Positions 1 to 7,272 of a stretch of 12,584 nucleotides of DNA are shown here, one piece after another. Position 1 is the stretch's first letter; each line of letters begins with the position of its first letter. A program made the translations under genes and the position numbers. Origin of the DNA: an uncultured Anaerolineaceae bacterium (GTDB lineage Bacteria; Chloroflexota; Anaerolineae; Anaerolineales; Anaerolineaceae); contig CALESS010000185.1 of the NCBI GenBank assembly GCA_937907495.1, forward strand, positions 1-12,584, given 5' to 3'. The notes under the pieces are model-generated. The model saw nothing but the letters and a program-made list of their open reading frames with translations. It had not been told where the DNA came from and did no database searches.

Positions 1-3000
1 ACATCCGCCGTCTTGGTGACGTCATCCGCCAGGCGGATCACATCCATTTCCATCGTGCCGATGTTGGTGGCATAGCTGCTGTCAGCGTAGACATCCGCCA
101 GGCCGTACAGGCGGTCGCCTTCTTCGGTTTCAATGCCATGCCAGTAGACTTCCAGCGAGAAGGGAACACCGGGCGGGTTGGTTGCCGGGCCAATCACTTC
201 CATCGTGGCAGGATCCACCGGGGCATAAGGCACCACACCGATGCTGAGGGTGATCTCATCGGTTGGAGCGCCGGAACCAGCCCAGTTTTCCACCAGCACC
301 CAGATATCGTAGAAACCAACCGGGAAGCCCCTGTCGCTCAGGTATTCCAAGGCGGTAGCGGTGGCGCTGGCTTCATACTGTTCACCAGCCTGCGGCATGC
401 CGTCTCCGTTCAGGTCAAAGCCCCAGAACATATCTACATCCGGAGCGGTGGAGGCGGTGATTTCAGCCACCAGGCGGGCTGCGCCCAGGTCCATCGGGAT
501 GATGGTGTAATACACCTGGCTCAGGTCGTCGTACGCATCGGAATTGGTGGGGTCTTCCGCCAGGGCAATGGTGGTTTGCTCGCCCTTGACCCAGCCGTAG
601 GTATCCACGGTCAGGCCGGTGAGTTCCACAGCCATCAGGTCATCCAGTGTATCAGCACCTGCATCGCGGTGGGTTTGGAACTTGACCAGGTCGGGCAGGT
701 TGCTGGCAGTAGGCAGCACAGCCGCCGGCACGTGAACGTCGCTGATGGCGAGGCCTGCGGCATAAGAAGTTAGTGCCACATCATCAATGTACCATTCGTC
801 AGCATAGTTGCCAGTGTAGTGGAAGGCAAAGCAGACGGATTGACCAGCGTATCCAGCCAGGTCAACGGTTCTCTGTGTCCAGGTCTCGGCTACGGAATCA
901 AATTCACCGACTGAGACGAAGTCACCATCCGCCGGAACACAACTATCTACGGAAACCATCAGCTCATGCAACTCGTAGTAAATTGAAGACCAATAGTTTC
1001 GTTCCCAGAAGGAGAGCAAAGCACCATCCGCGGGAATTGCCACCTGCGGTGAAACCAACCAGGCATTATCTGCGCCGGTTGAATCATCGTTGTGCCAGGC
1101 AAAATAGGTTCCGGAGTGGGCAGTGCCACGGGATCCCGTACTACCGGACGTGCCATATTGCCATCCGGTAGCCAGTAGAGCATATTCTGCCCAACCGGCC
1201 GGAGGAACAGCGGTTTCAAACCCTTCTGTCAGGAGAGAGGTGGCAGCACCAGGATGCGTGCCATCCGTCGCAAAATCAACCGTGGCAAACTGCCAGACAT
1301 CCGGGGCGAAGGCGCTGACATCCGCGGTGAAGGTCACCACCTGGGTGGCGCCCGGGTTAATGGTAAAGGTAGCCGGGGTTACGGTCACCCAGCTTGGGGC
1401 GGTGGCGGTGTAGGTGGCGGGCAGGCCAGCTACGCTGGTGAAGGTGCGCGTCCAACTGCATTCACCCACGCACTGGCTGTTGTAGAGGCTGGCAATGTTC
1501 AGGGTCTTCACATCGCCGCCCAGGGCCGGGTCCGCGGCCACGAAGTTGGCGTAGGTTTCGTTCATCACCAGCCCGGTCAGGCCGGCCAAATCCAGCGCAA
1601 TCCGTCCGGAGCCAATATCGAAGGCAGTGGTCGGAGTGACCTTATCTTCCTTCAGCACACCATCATAGGCGGTGAGCATCAGGGCGGATTTGATCATCGC
1701 CGGGGTCCAGGTGGGGTGGAGGGCCTTGAGCAGGGCGGCAGAGCCAGCATCATGCGGGGAGGCCATGGAAGTGCCCTGGTAGAGGTTGAGGTCAACCACG
1801 CCATCCGGGGCAATCGTATTATCAGCCACGGCAGCCAGGATTTCGACACCGGGTGCGCCGACATCCGGTTTGAGTACATCCAGGGTGGTGGTGGGGCCGC
1901 GGGAACTGAAGGAGCCCATAATATCGCCAAAGGCCGGATTATGGGCCGCTCCAAAGGCGGAGATATCCACGGTTTCGCTCGTCTGGGCAGCCACCCAGGC
2001 CGCCAGCGCATCGCCGGTGGTGCCGGGGATATCCAACATCACATTGGGAACCGAACTTCCGGTTACGGTCATGGCTCCGGGAGCGCGGGTATCGGTGAAG
2101 ATCATGACACCCGTTGCACCTGCGGCTTCAGCCGTCAGCACCTTCTCGGAGAAGGTGCAGGTACCACGCTTGATCAAAGCGATGGCTCCATTAAAGAAGT
2201 TGGCGCTATAGCCGGGGGTGGCACAACCGAGCGGGTTGCCAGCTTCACCGGCAAATTTCACATCCGCATCCAGCACATCCGTGGTGAAGGGGATTTCGCC
2301 CGCCAGGGTGTAGATGCCCTGGTACAGCGGATCCGAGAAGTCCACCACGCTGGTGAATTTGCGGTCGTGGGTAGTGGCGGCAGTGGTCAGCAGCCAGGGG
2401 CCGCGGTGACCAACGGTGGCGGCGGTGGGGCCGCTGTTGCCGGCGGAGGCCGAAACCACCACACCCGCGTTAAAGGCCTCCAAAAAGGCCAATTCCACGG
2501 CATCATTGTAGGGGTTGGTTCCACCAGAAATGGAGAAGTTAATCACGTCCACGCCATCCAGGATGGCCTGCTGCACAGCCGCAGCCGAATCACTTCCTTC
2601 GCAGGCACCGCTCGGCTCGGAGGGGTAGCAGACATCGTAGGCGATGATCTGGGCATGGGGCGCAACACCGGAGATGGTGAGCATCGTGCCGTAGAAATCC
2701 ACATCCACGAAGTTACCGGCGACCGTGCTGGCGGTGTGGGAACCGTGACCGTCACTGTCTTCCGGGGTGTTTAACTCGGAGGGGGCATCTTCGGTGTAGG
2801 TATATGCGCCAATGACCTTGTCATTGCAGGCGGCATCATACAGCGGATCATACTGGGCGGAGTTGGTCAAATCGCAAACACCCAGGTACTTGGCCGGGCT
2901 GGGATAAACATACCCATCCTCCGGGGCATCGCTGAAGGACGGATGGTCAAAGTTGATGCCGGAATCGAGGATACCAGCGATCATCCCTTCGCCATAGGTC

Positions 3001-3530
3001 ATCGCACCATCCGGAACGGCGCTGCCATCCCACAGGGTGGGGGCGCCGATCCAGGAGGGGCCGGAATCCGTGGTCAGGTATTCGATGGTATCGCGCAAAA
3101 CCATGCGCACACCGGGCACCAATTCCATGGCGGCGGCTTCCTGCGGCGTGAGTTTGACGGCCACGCCGTTGAGAATCACGTCATAGACGTGCGAAATTTC
3201 AAGTTTGCGGCCAAGGGTCGTCTGGGCCTGGGCGAGGATGTTCTCGCGCGCCACGGCCAGGGTGGAGAGGTAAGCCTGGCTGTCGGGGCTTTTGGCATCC
3301 AGCCCGGCAGCGCCGCCCGCGGCAGCCACCAGCGAGGAGCCTTCAAAGAACACAATATACGTAGCCGGTTCAGTGAGATTGATAACCTGATCCGGGGAGA
3401 CCGCCTGGAATTTATCGCCAGCGGTCGCCTGGCCGGTCGTCGGAGGAACGGGCACCTGTGCGAAGACAGGCGTCACGATCATCGAGATGACGATCAGCAT
3501 GGCAAACATTCGAAACAGTTTCGAATTCAT
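1..3530 (-). CDS. Secreted subtilisin-like (S8) serine protease, C-terminus cut by window edge
   Basis: This is an extracellular endopeptidase of the subtilase family. The reading frame is open from ATG at 3530 to the left edge, giving 1176 visible residues. The start has GGAG six bases upstream and a signal peptide of about 24 residues ending VFA. Residues about 45-150 resemble an inhibitor I9 propeptide. The catalytic triad is visible: Asp189 in ILDSGINFDHP, His262 in DGHGSHTAST and Ser588 in GTSMASPHDAG, with oxyanion Asn365 in SAGNSGP. A PA (protease-associated) domain is inserted at about 400-510, around Cys436. After the catalytic domain come an Fn3-like beta domain (about 655-750) and a choice-of-anchor J or cleaved-adhesin type domain (about 768-922, starting near GFETAVPPAGW). 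Further beta-rich sequence of unknown type follows, with an acidic DLNGDG stretch that may bind calcium. Catalytic assignment is firm. The substrate is unknown, and nutritional protein degradation is the simplest guess. The gene is divergent from the zinc-ribbon membrane protein gene. Confidence 0.95.
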   Translation of the reverse strand, partial: MNSKLFRMFAMLIVISMIVTPVFAQVPVPPTTGQATAGDKFQAVSPDQVINLTEPATYIVFFEGSSLVAAAGGAAGLDAKSPDSQAYLSTLAVARENILAQAQTTLGRKLEISHVYDVILNGVAVKLTPQEAAAMELVPGVRMVLRDTIEYLTTDSGPSWIGAPTLWDGSAVPDGAMTYGEGMIAGILDSGINFDHPSFSDAPEDGYVYPSPAKYLGVCDLTNSAQYDPLYDAACNDKVIGAYTYTEDAPSELNTPEDSDGHGSHTASTVAGNFVDVDFYGTMLTISGVAPHAQIIAYDVCYPSEPSGACEGSDSAAAVQQAILDGVDVINFSISGGTNPYNDAVELAFLEAFNAGVVVSASAGNSGPTAATVGHRGPWLLTTAATTHDRKFTSVVDFSDPLYQGIYTLAGEIPFTTDVLDADVKFAGEAGNPLGCATPGYSANFFNGAIALIKRGTCTFSEKVLTAEAAGATGVMIFTDTRAPGAMTVTGSSVPNVMLDIPGTTGDALAAWVAAQTSETVDISAFGAAHNPAFGDIMGSFSSRGPTTTLDVLKPDVGAPGVEILAAVADNTIAPDGVVDLNLYQGTSMASPHDAGSAALLKALHPTWTPAMIKSALMLTAYDGVLKEDKVTPTTAFDIGSGRIALDLAGLTGLVMNETYANFVAADPALGGDVKTLNIASLYNSQCVGECSWTRTFTSVAGLPATYTATAPSWVTVTPATFTINPGATQVVTFTADVSAFAPDVWQFATVDFATDGTHPGAATSLLTEGFETAVPPAGWAEYALLATGWQYGTSGSTGSRGTAHSGTYFAWHNDDSTGADNAWLVSPQVAIPADGALLSFWERNYWSSIYYELHELMVSVDSCVPADGDFVSVGEFDSVAETWTQRTVDLAGYAGQSVCFAFHYTGNYADEWYIDDVALTSYAAGLAISDVHVPAAVLPTASNLPDLVKFQTHRDAGADTLDDLMAVELTGLTVDTYGWVKGEQTTIALAEDPTNSDAYDDLSQVYYTIIPMDLGAARLVAEITASTAPDVDMFWGFDLNGDGMPQAGEQYEASATATALEYLSDRGFPVGFYDIWVLVENWAGSGAPTDEITLSIGVVPYAPVDPATMEVIGPATNPPGVPFSLEVYWHGIETEEGDRLYGLADVYADSSYATNIGTMEMDVIRLADDVTKTAD

Positions 3531-3748
3531 CTTATTCTCCATTTAAAAAAGTTTGGATAGGTACATGGATGGTGAATGTGATTGATGAAATACAGACATA
3601 TCACTTCCTTTGGGGTGGCAACAGGTTGGTGCTTGCCTTGTGAGGAGAATCCTCCTTTCCAATGGTATAGAGGCCATAATTTCAAACGATTGTGCCAGTT
3701 CGCCTATGTTTTCCCCCAAACCTGCGGCAGGCACAGTTCTCTTATTTG
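3531..3748 (-). ncRNA. Long structured 5' leader of the protease mRNA (candidate cis-regulatory RNA)
   Basis: The predicted transcript start near 3748 leaves about 215 untranslated bases before the protease ATG. Seven bases at 3714-3720 are perfectly complementary to 3609-3615 (UUUGGGG with CCCCAAA in the RNA). They would close a junction holding at least three hairpins: 3662-3677 (AUGG/CCAU), 3642-3654 (GAGGA/UCCUC) and 3617-3637 (GGCAA/UUGCC). A further pair, 3730-3734 with 3692-3696 (GUGCC/GGCAC), straddles one arm of the closing helix. The two can form only alternately or as a pseudoknot. An A/T-rich stretch with a run of six U in the RNA (3545-3550) precedes the ribosome binding site. 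I do not recognise a known riboswitch consensus. A small minus-strand reading frame of 63 codons at 3543-3734 lacks protein-like features and is not called. Confidence 0.4.
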
Positions 3749-3754
3749 ATTTTT

Positions 3755-3783
3755 AGTATATGCTAACCGAATTCTAATGTCAA
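3755..3783 (-). promoter_or_regulatory. Sigma-70-type promoter of the protease gene
   Basis: On the minus strand, a perfect -35 box TTGACA (3778-3783) is followed by a 17-bp spacer and the -10 box TATACT (3755-3760). Transcription should start near 3748 and run leftwards into the protease leader. This is the best vegetative promoter in the window. Confidence 0.8.
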
Positions 3784-3802
3784 GGAGATTCGACCCTTCA
3801 CA

Positions 3803-3879
3803 GGCGTAGGAGGACGCCGCCGGTTTTGCCCCATTCCTGGGGAGGGCAGGCTAAGCTCCAGGTTTGGCAATGATTTGCC
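3803..3879. repeat. Three short perfect inverted repeats between the divergent promoters
   Basis: The roughly 100 bp between the leftward -35 box (ending 3783) and the rightward -35 box (starting 3888) hold three perfect 5-bp inverted repeats: GGCGT/ACGCC (3803-3807 with 3814-3818), CCCCA/TGGGG (3829-3833 with 3838-3842) and GGCAA/TTGCC (3866-3870 with 3875-3879). Loops are 4-6 bases. No gene ends here, so they are not gene terminators. They could be operator sites or chance in a GC-rich stretch. Confidence 0.35.
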
Positions 3880-3887
3880 CGGCGTGG

Positions 3888-3915
3888 TTGCCTTTTTGGA
3901 AATTATTCGTACAAT
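3888..3915 (+). promoter_or_regulatory. Probable promoter of the zinc-ribbon membrane protein gene
   Basis: A -35-like TTGCCT (3888-3893) and a -10-like TACAAT (3910-3915) are separated by 16 bp. The predicted start near 3922 leaves a leader of about 66 nt. That leader begins with a 6-bp hairpin, ACCCGG (3922-3927) with CCGGGT (3943-3948), followed by four T. Both boxes are imperfect. Confidence 0.45.
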
Positions 3916-3987
3916 TGAATTACCCGGCGCTCGAATTCCAGTCCGGGTGGTTTTGCCTGATCGCAGACCCACACAGGAGGATACCCC

Positions 3988-5922
3988 ATGAAATGCACCC
4001 ATTGCGGTTTTGAAATCTCAGAAGCCATCAAATTCTGTCCGAATTGTGGCACAGCCAACGCCGCGCTCCAGGCAGAAGTGGAGCCAGTCGAAGACATCCA
4101 ACCGCCGGAGGCCGCACCGCTGGAACCCTCGGAGTCGGTGGCGCCACCCGAACCGACCCCGGTGGAAGAAATTCCCCAGCCCGGCGGTGGATTTATCCCC
4201 CCGGCCTTCCCGGTCAGCGCAGCCCCCAGTTGGAAGAAACTTCCGCTCTGGATGCTGATTGTGGGCGGGGTGGTGGTGTTGGGCCTGCTGGCAGCGGGGG
4301 TGGTTTTGGCCGCCAACCTGCTGGGGGGCGGGGCAGCCGGCAACCAAATTTTACTCGGCCTGCCTTCCCGCTCCGGGGAAATGGATCTCTATGCCCTCAA
4401 GTTGGGGGAGCCCCTCAAAGATGCCGAGCCCATGCTGGAAGGCGGAACATTGGTGGATGGCGGCATCTATCAGCTCCTGCCCGACGGGCAATTCCACGCC
4501 CTGGGCGCCCCGGAGATGAACAGCGGCTTTTTGCAGGGCAGCCAGCAACTTGTGTTGGGCTACCAGGTGGATGGCGATACACGCCTCTACTTCCCCCGTC
4601 CCAACCCGAAGGATTTGCAGCCCGTGTATGAAGGGGATGATGATTTTTATGCCCTCATCCTCGAGGATGGTAAAACCCTCTTCATCCACGAAGACCGCGG
4701 CAGCAGTGAGCGCTGCTACATTTCGCAGAATGGGCAGGAAGCCGGGCAGGCCGCCAAAGGCGATCGTTGTTCCATTTCCTGGAGCGGAAATTTGATCCTG
4801 GTGAGCGATATTTCCAGCCGGGGGAAATTGACCCTCACCAGCTACGACCTCAACGGGAAAAACGAAACCGTCCTGCTGGAGGATGAGCCCAATATCCGCC
4901 CCACTTCCGTAGATATCAACCGGGATGGCTCATGGATTTCCCTGCTGGTGGAGGATGGCGACCGGGAGAAGGTTCGTCTCATCAGTACCCGCAACGGCGA
5001 GGTGCTGGCAGAGAGTGAAGCCTTTGAGAATATCCTCACCTGGGGCAGCGCCTGGCAAGGCAGTGCTTATTACTTCATTGGGGAGACCGAAAAAGGGGAA
5101 CTGGAACTTTACACCTTCGCAGATCAAGAACAAAAGCGGGTGGCTTCCGGGGCCAGCCTGATGGCTCAACTGGACCGCAGCGGCGAGAACCTGGTCTACC
5201 TGACCGGCGATGAAGATGATCAGCAAACACTGGCGGTTCATCCCATGCAAGGCGGCGAGGATGTCACCGTCATCGAGGGGGAGGAGTTGTCCTTTTACCT
5301 GCTCACCGCCCAAGATACGATCCTGATCCGGGAACGCAATATACGGGATGAAGAAGTCACTTTCTACAGCGCCAAAACAGATGGCAGCGGACGAACGGAT
5401 ATTTTTTCGGATGCCGTGGTGCGGGTGAACAACCTGTATCTCGCCGGGGATGGCGGTTACCTGTTGGTGGAGGTTGTAAACCAGGATAGCCTGATCAACC
5501 TGTTTGCTGCCCGCCTGGGGAGCGACGAAGGGGATTACCTGCTCGAAGATTGGAGTGCCATCCAATTCCTCAATCTGCATACCCGCAGCCACACCCTGCT
5601 GTTGAGCGGTGAGGAAGACCGCGGCGATGACCGGGTCTTATTCACCCTCGATCTGACGGGCAAGCAGGGCCAGGTGGACCTGGATGACGATGACATCCAG
5701 CGCATCGTCAGTGCGGTGTTTAGCGCCAACGGAAAAACGGTGCTCTACACCGTCAGCACCGGCCCCAATTATGATGATTATGAAGTGCGGCAGGTGGGGC
5801 TGGACGGTAAAGAGGATTACGAGGTGCTGTACGAGGAAGCCATCCTGCTGGACACCTCCTGGAGCATGATGGACCCCTTTGACTATATCTGGTTCCCCTC
5901 TGCCTATTACGGCAGACCATAA
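3988..5922 (+). CDS. Zinc-ribbon, single-pass membrane protein with large external beta-propeller-like domain
   Basis: The product has 644 residues and unknown function. The N-terminus is a zinc ribbon with four cysteines in two CxxC pairs (Cys3, Cys6, Cys17, Cys20). It is followed by a Pro/Glu-rich linker (about 29-80) and one hydrophobic membrane segment (about 87-110) preceded by SWKK, which predicts a cytoplasmic N-terminus. The remaining 530 residues should lie outside. They carry repeated acidic beta-strand and turn units such as NRDGSWISLL and SANGKTVLYTV, like TolB/WD40-type propeller blades. The start is set by AGGAGG at 3975-3980, seven bases before ATG. The gene diverges from the secreted protease and is followed by a strong hairpin, so it is probably monocistronic. 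A sensor or scaffold role at the cell surface is possible but not shown. The zinc ribbon alone does not imply DNA binding. Confidence 0.85.
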   Translation: MKCTHCGFEISEAIKFCPNCGTANAALQAEVEPVEDIQPPEAAPLEPSESVAPPEPTPVEEIPQPGGGFIPPAFPVSAAPSWKKLPLWMLIVGGVVVLGLLAAGVVLAANLLGGGAAGNQILLGLPSRSGEMDLYALKLGEPLKDAEPMLEGGTLVDGGIYQLLPDGQFHALGAPEMNSGFLQGSQQLVLGYQVDGDTRLYFPRPNPKDLQPVYEGDDDFYALILEDGKTLFIHEDRGSSERCYISQNGQEAGQAAKGDRCSISWSGNLILVSDISSRGKLTLTSYDLNGKNETVLLEDEPNIRPTSVDINRDGSWISLLVEDGDREKVRLISTRNGEVLAESEAFENILTWGSAWQGSAYYFIGETEKGELELYTFADQEQKRVASGASLMAQLDRSGENLVYLTGDEDDQQTLAVHPMQGGEDVTVIEGEELSFYLLTAQDTILIRERNIRDEEVTFYSAKTDGSGRTDIFSDAVVRVNNLYLAGDGGYLLVEVVNQDSLINLFAARLGSDEGDYLLEDWSAIQFLNLHTRSHTLLLSGEEDRGDDRVLFTLDLTGKQGQVDLDDDDIQRIVSAVFSANGKTVLYTVSTGPNYDDYEVRQVGLDGKEDYEVLYEEAILLDTSWSMMDPFDYIWFPSAYYGRP

Positions 5923-5958
5923 ACCAGCGCGGCATTTTAGCCACACCCTGCAAGTTAG

Positions 5959-5989
5959 AACCAGGGCAGCCACCCCGGCTGCCCTGGTT
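5959..5989 (+). terminator. Strong hairpin, likely terminator without U-tract
   Basis: A perfect 13-bp GC-rich stem (5959-5971 with 5977-5989) and a 5-base loop lie 36 bp after the stop codon of the zinc-ribbon gene. Only two T close the stem and no T-run follows. It may be an atypical terminator or an mRNA 3'-end stabiliser. The stem would fold in either strand. Confidence 0.6.
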
Positions 5990-6023
5990 GCTGAAGGGGC
6001 AGGAAGAAAAATTAGACTGCGGC

Positions 6024-6032
6024 TGATATAAT
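6024..6032 (+). promoter_or_regulatory. Extended -10 promoter giving a leaderless lipoprotein mRNA
   Basis: TGATATAAT is an extended -10 element (TG, one base, then the consensus TATAAT at 6027-6032). No -35 box is visible at the proper distance. Only 7 bp separate the -10 box from ATG at 6040, so transcription should begin at or one base before the start codon. No Shine-Dalgarno sequence precedes the gene, which fits leaderless translation. Confidence 0.65.
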
Positions 6033-6039
6033 TTCCGGT

Positions 6040-6885
6040 ATGATGAAAGCAAAAACTTCCTCTACGACAGTGATTTGGCTCTGCGGCCTGCTGCTTCTGG
6101 CGCTGCCGGGCCTGGCGGCCTGTTCCACCCCGGTCACGCCCAACCCCAGCCCCAGTTCCACCCTTCCCGCTCCCACTCTGACCCCCCCCCCCTCGGCGAC
6201 ACTCACCCCCAGCAACACCCCCACGCTCACCCCGACCCTGACGCCCAGCTTTACCGCCTCTGCCACCCTTACCCCCAGTGAGACGCCCACCCCCAGCTTC
6301 ACGCCCACACCCACCCTCCAGCCCACCTACGCCGTGTTGCGCGGCTTTGTGAACCAGGAACAGGTGATGTGCTTTTATGGCCCCTCCAACGCCTACCTGT
6401 TCAAATATGCCCTCATTGGCGGCAGCCGGTTGGAGATTATCGGCTACATGGCAGATACCGGCTACATCCAGGTGCGGGCCATTGGCGGCACCAATCCCTG
6501 CTGGATGAATTTAAAGTGGATGGATGTGCAGGGGGATATCCTGACGGTGGAACCAATTGACCCGTTGACCATCACCCGGCCCTGGTCGCCATTTTACGCC
6601 GGACCAACCTGGGTTACAGCCAGCCGCAGCGGCAGCCAGGTCACCGTGAATTGGAGCCCGCTGGTCCTGCGGGCCGGGGATGATTCCGGACAGGAACCCT
6701 ACCTGCTGGAAACCTGGGTCTGCCGGGGTGGGCGGTTGACCTTTGTGCCGGTGGGAGCCTACACTCCCCAGGCCACGGTGCTGGATGAGCCCGGTTGTGA
6801 TGAGCCTTCTTATGGCAGAGTTTACCTGGTGGAAAAGCACGGCTACACCAAGTATTTGAATATTCCCTGGCCGCCGGCAGAATAA
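6040..6885 (+). CDS. Thr/Pro-rich lipoprotein with SH3-like and Fn3-like domains
   Basis: The product has 281 residues and is predicted to be an exported lipoprotein anchored by Cys28 (lipobox LAAC after a hydrophobic segment at 10-27). Residues 29-96 are a low-complexity spacer of Thr-Pro repeats (LTPTLTPS, TPTPSFTP and similar), which may be glycosylated and would hold the folded part away from the membrane. Residues about 97-175 resemble a bacterial SH3-like domain with a Cys pair and a CFYGPSNAYL start. The C-terminal part (about 185-281) is Fn3-like, with three more Cys residues. This architecture recurs in Anaerolineae as far as I recall, but the biochemical role is unknown. A second ATG directly follows the first (MMK). 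The leaderless promoter supports the first one. The gene is isolated between two hairpins and so is probably monocistronic. Confidence 0.88.
   Translation: MMKAKTSSTTVIWLCGLLLLALPGLAACSTPVTPNPSPSSTLPAPTLTPPPSATLTPSNTPTLTPTLTPSFTASATLTPSETPTPSFTPTPTLQPTYAVLRGFVNQEQVMCFYGPSNAYLFKYALIGGSRLEIIGYMADTGYIQVRAIGGTNPCWMNLKWMDVQGDILTVEPIDPLTITRPWSPFYAGPTWVTASRSGSQVTVNWSPLVLRAGDDSGQEPYLLETWVCRGGRLTFVPVGAYTPQATVLDEPGCDEPSYGRVYLVEKHGYTKYLNIPWPPAE
6124..6327 (+). repeat. Thr-Pro coding repeat with an 11-base C homopolymer
   Basis: The DNA is C-rich, degenerate repeats of ACC/ACG-CCC type codons encoding the spacer of the lipoprotein (residues 29-96). Within it, positions 6182-6192 are an uninterrupted run of eleven C. 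Loss or gain of one base there would frameshift everything after residue 50. Confidence 0.8.
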
Positions 6886-6900
6886 GGCGGTTGATTATAG

Positions 6901-6943
6901 AAGAACAAGCCGGGCGGTCTGGTAAACCATCCGGCTTGTGCTT
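6901..6943 (+). terminator. Hairpin after the lipoprotein gene
   Basis: A perfect 9-bp stem pairs 6905-6913 with 6931-6939. It extends by three more pairs beyond one mismatch (6901-6903 with 6941-6943). The loop can pair internally (TGG/CCA). It starts 16 bp after the stop codon. There is no T-run, so it is a weak intrinsic terminator at best. It also lies just beyond the end of the minus-strand pseudogene and could serve both. Confidence 0.5.
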
Positions 6944-6955
6944 ATGCTTAAGTTC

Positions 6956-7180
6956 TCACTGATCCATTCCGCGCAGGCGGGTCTGGATGGCTGCAAGCTG
7001 TTTTTCCAGCCAGCTTTTCTGCTGGTCCAACAACTCCCTTTCCTTTGCTTGGGAGGGAACGCTGGCGGATGAAACGGACCGTAAAGCCTGCAAGCAAGTG
7101 GTAGATGCGGTGGTCTTTGGGAGGGTGGGCGTTATCCAATAATTCTTTGAAAACCCGCAGGTGAGGGGAACCCGCCTGTT
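6956..7180 (-). pseudogene. Decayed, frameshifted remnant of a PadR-like regulator C-terminus
   Basis: On the minus strand, about 7178-7075 reads as a protein-like stretch (VFKELLDNAHPPKDHRIYHL). The frame then shifts by one base near a CCCTCCC run (about 7060-7070). It continues as a charged helical stretch (QAKERELLDQQKSWLEKQLA), ending in GMDQ and a TGA stop at 6956-6958. An acidic leucine-rich final helix after a short alpha-helical stretch resembles the C-terminal dimerisation part of PadR-family repressors. No start codon, ribosome binding site or winged-helix domain remains, and an in-frame stop lies just upstream. This explains most of the 387-bp gap between the lipoprotein and peroxiredoxin genes. 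The family call is tentative. That it is residual coding sequence is more likely than not. Confidence 0.4.
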
Positions 7181-7197
7181 AACGATGAAAAATGCGC

Positions 7198-7203
7198 TAT
7201 ACT
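7198..7203 (+). promoter_or_regulatory. Possible -10 box for the peroxiredoxin gene
   Basis: TATACT lies 69 bp before the peroxiredoxin ATG. No convincing -35 box or extended -10 is present. Two direct copies of AACCCGC (7152-7158 and 7169-7175) lie just upstream. The leader contains a 10-bp palindrome, GGAAATTTCC (7250-7259), just before the ribosome binding site. I see no clear PerR, OxyR or Fur site. Confidence 0.35.
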
Positions 7204-7272
7204 AAATGAAGGACAATTTCACCAGAATGATAAGGTATTATTCGCGCCGGGAAATTTCCATAAGGAGGTAAC

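Noticed and set aside
1254..2774. Long plus-strand open frame of 506 codons and other plus-strand frames between 138 and 3560
   Set aside because: They lie antisense to a protease with a full catalytic triad. Their glycine/histidine-rich low-complexity translations are the mirror of GC-biased codons.
3543..3734. 63-codon minus-strand frame in the protease leader as a leader peptide
   Set aside because: There is no ribosome site, the composition is unremarkable, and the same bases are better explained by RNA pairing.
4018..4347. Overlapping frames on both strands across 3903-5973
   Set aside because: They are shadows of the 644-residue zinc-ribbon protein, whose Cys ligands, membrane helix and ribosome site are clear.
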